From positions 82,694 to 146,693 of the forward strand of contig CALGNK010000011.1 of the NCBI GenBank assembly GCA_937958695.1: DNA of 64,000 bases. Reading direction: 5' to 3'. This stretch comes from an uncultured bacterium (GTDB lineage: Bacteria > DUMJ01). Below the pieces are notes generated by a model. The model saw only the letters and a list, made by a program, of their open reading frames with translations. It ran no database searches and was not told the DNA's origin. The number at the start of each line of letters is the position of its first letter. The first letter of the stretch is position 1. The translations under genes and the position numbers were made by a program. Below, in pieces: positions 63,874 through 64,000 of this stretch.

Positions 63874-64000
63874 CTACAATACATCTCCTTTTGTGATGAA
63901 TGATGACAACCTTCGGTAAGCTCTTCTAATTTATCCTCTTTAAATGCAGATATTATATCCTTTAATATTTCAGTATTAGATCTGAGTACTGCTATTTTTG
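63870..64000 (-). CDS. C-terminal end of an unidentified protein (continues beyond window)
   Basis: The frame is open from the right edge to a TGA at 63870-63872. It encodes IAVLRSNTEILKDIISAFKE and ends EGCHHSSQKEMYCR. The Cys/His-rich tail fits a metal-linked role shared with the genes behind it. The 4-nt overlap with padR shows it is the upstream gene of the same operon. Family not recognised. Confidence 0.55.
   Translation of the reverse strand, partial: KIAVLRSNTEILKDIISAFKEDKLEELTEGCHHSSQKEMYCR

Overview
The window is AT-rich. It uses AGA/AGG for nearly all Arg and much ATA for Ile, which together with the gene content suggests an anaerobic, probably thermophilic, heterotrophic bacterium. 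The order dnaA - oriC - dnaN - S4 protein - recF - DUF721 is the Firmicutes-type origin layout. The many sugar and peptide ABC systems, the TGS-fused nucleoside kinase and the GTP-type PEP carboxykinase also fit deep-branching thermophiles such as Atribacterota or Dictyoglomota. I cannot settle the phylum from sequence alone. I saw no rRNA, tRNA or CRISPR array.

Layout. (1) 1-893: end of a dipeptide-type ABC permease gene with a frameshift in an (AT)6 run. (2) 924-11280, minus: one long operon for uptake and oxidation of an unknown sugar acid or polyol. It holds two CUT1 permeases, a binding protein, two RraA-family aldolase-like proteins, a FadR-type GntR regulator, Ldh2-type, iron-ADH, HIBADH-type and ALDH dehydrogenases, and a PPC-domain protein. 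A perfect 18-bp palindrome lies upstream. (3) 11369-13573: a relic zone with a truncated IS481-like element flanked by inverted repeats, a fused remnant of an MNT-HEPN toxin-antitoxin pair, and a secreted repeat protein. (4) 13670-19325, minus: cobalamin riboswitch, btuF, cobQ, cbiB, cobD and pduX. (5) 19407-34139, plus: a ROK regulator, a family 5 binding protein with two permeases, then a tight operon of sialidase-like, URO-D-like, SDR, three Gfo/Idh, HpaI aldolase, DegT aminotransferase and ceramidase-like proteins. This looks like uptake and stepwise dismantling of an unusual glycan or amino-sugar. (6) 34232-37633: cell-envelope genes (SH3-like protein, LytR_C plus L,D-transpeptidase), an intact HEPN/MNT pair, and a wrecked CPBP protease gene.

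(7) 37700-42886: a second family 5 binding protein followed by a DUF6259 glycosidase-like protein and a NamZ-type muramidase, suggesting muropeptide or glycan scavenging. (8) 42878-50975: housekeeping and redox genes (HIT, TGS-uridine kinase, OsmC, ferredoxin-type aldo/keto reductase, PEPCK, four-carbon acid sugar kinase) and a secreted protein interrupted by an in-frame amber codon. (9) 51075-53911: a compact operon of an apparently leaderless ArsR regulator, an Asp-ligated ferredoxin, an HdrA-like small Cys protein and a large hydantoinase/oxoprolinase-type ATPase. I consider this the best candidate for an undescribed system. (10) 53949-57303: GH51 arabinofuranosidase and a MarR-MATE pair with its operator. 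(11) 57361-61706, minus: the replication-origin cluster with seven DnaA boxes between dnaN and dnaA. (12) 61787-64000, minus: PadR regulator, DGC zinc-binding protein, two half-size permeases and a DUF5320 protein, which look like a metal or metalloid export cassette.

The two binding-protein genes at 20747 and 37768 are each followed by a perfect hairpin without a T-run, the usual arrangement for over-expressing the binding protein relative to its partners. ABC ATPase genes are absent for every transporter here except none needed, so they must be shared or lie elsewhere.
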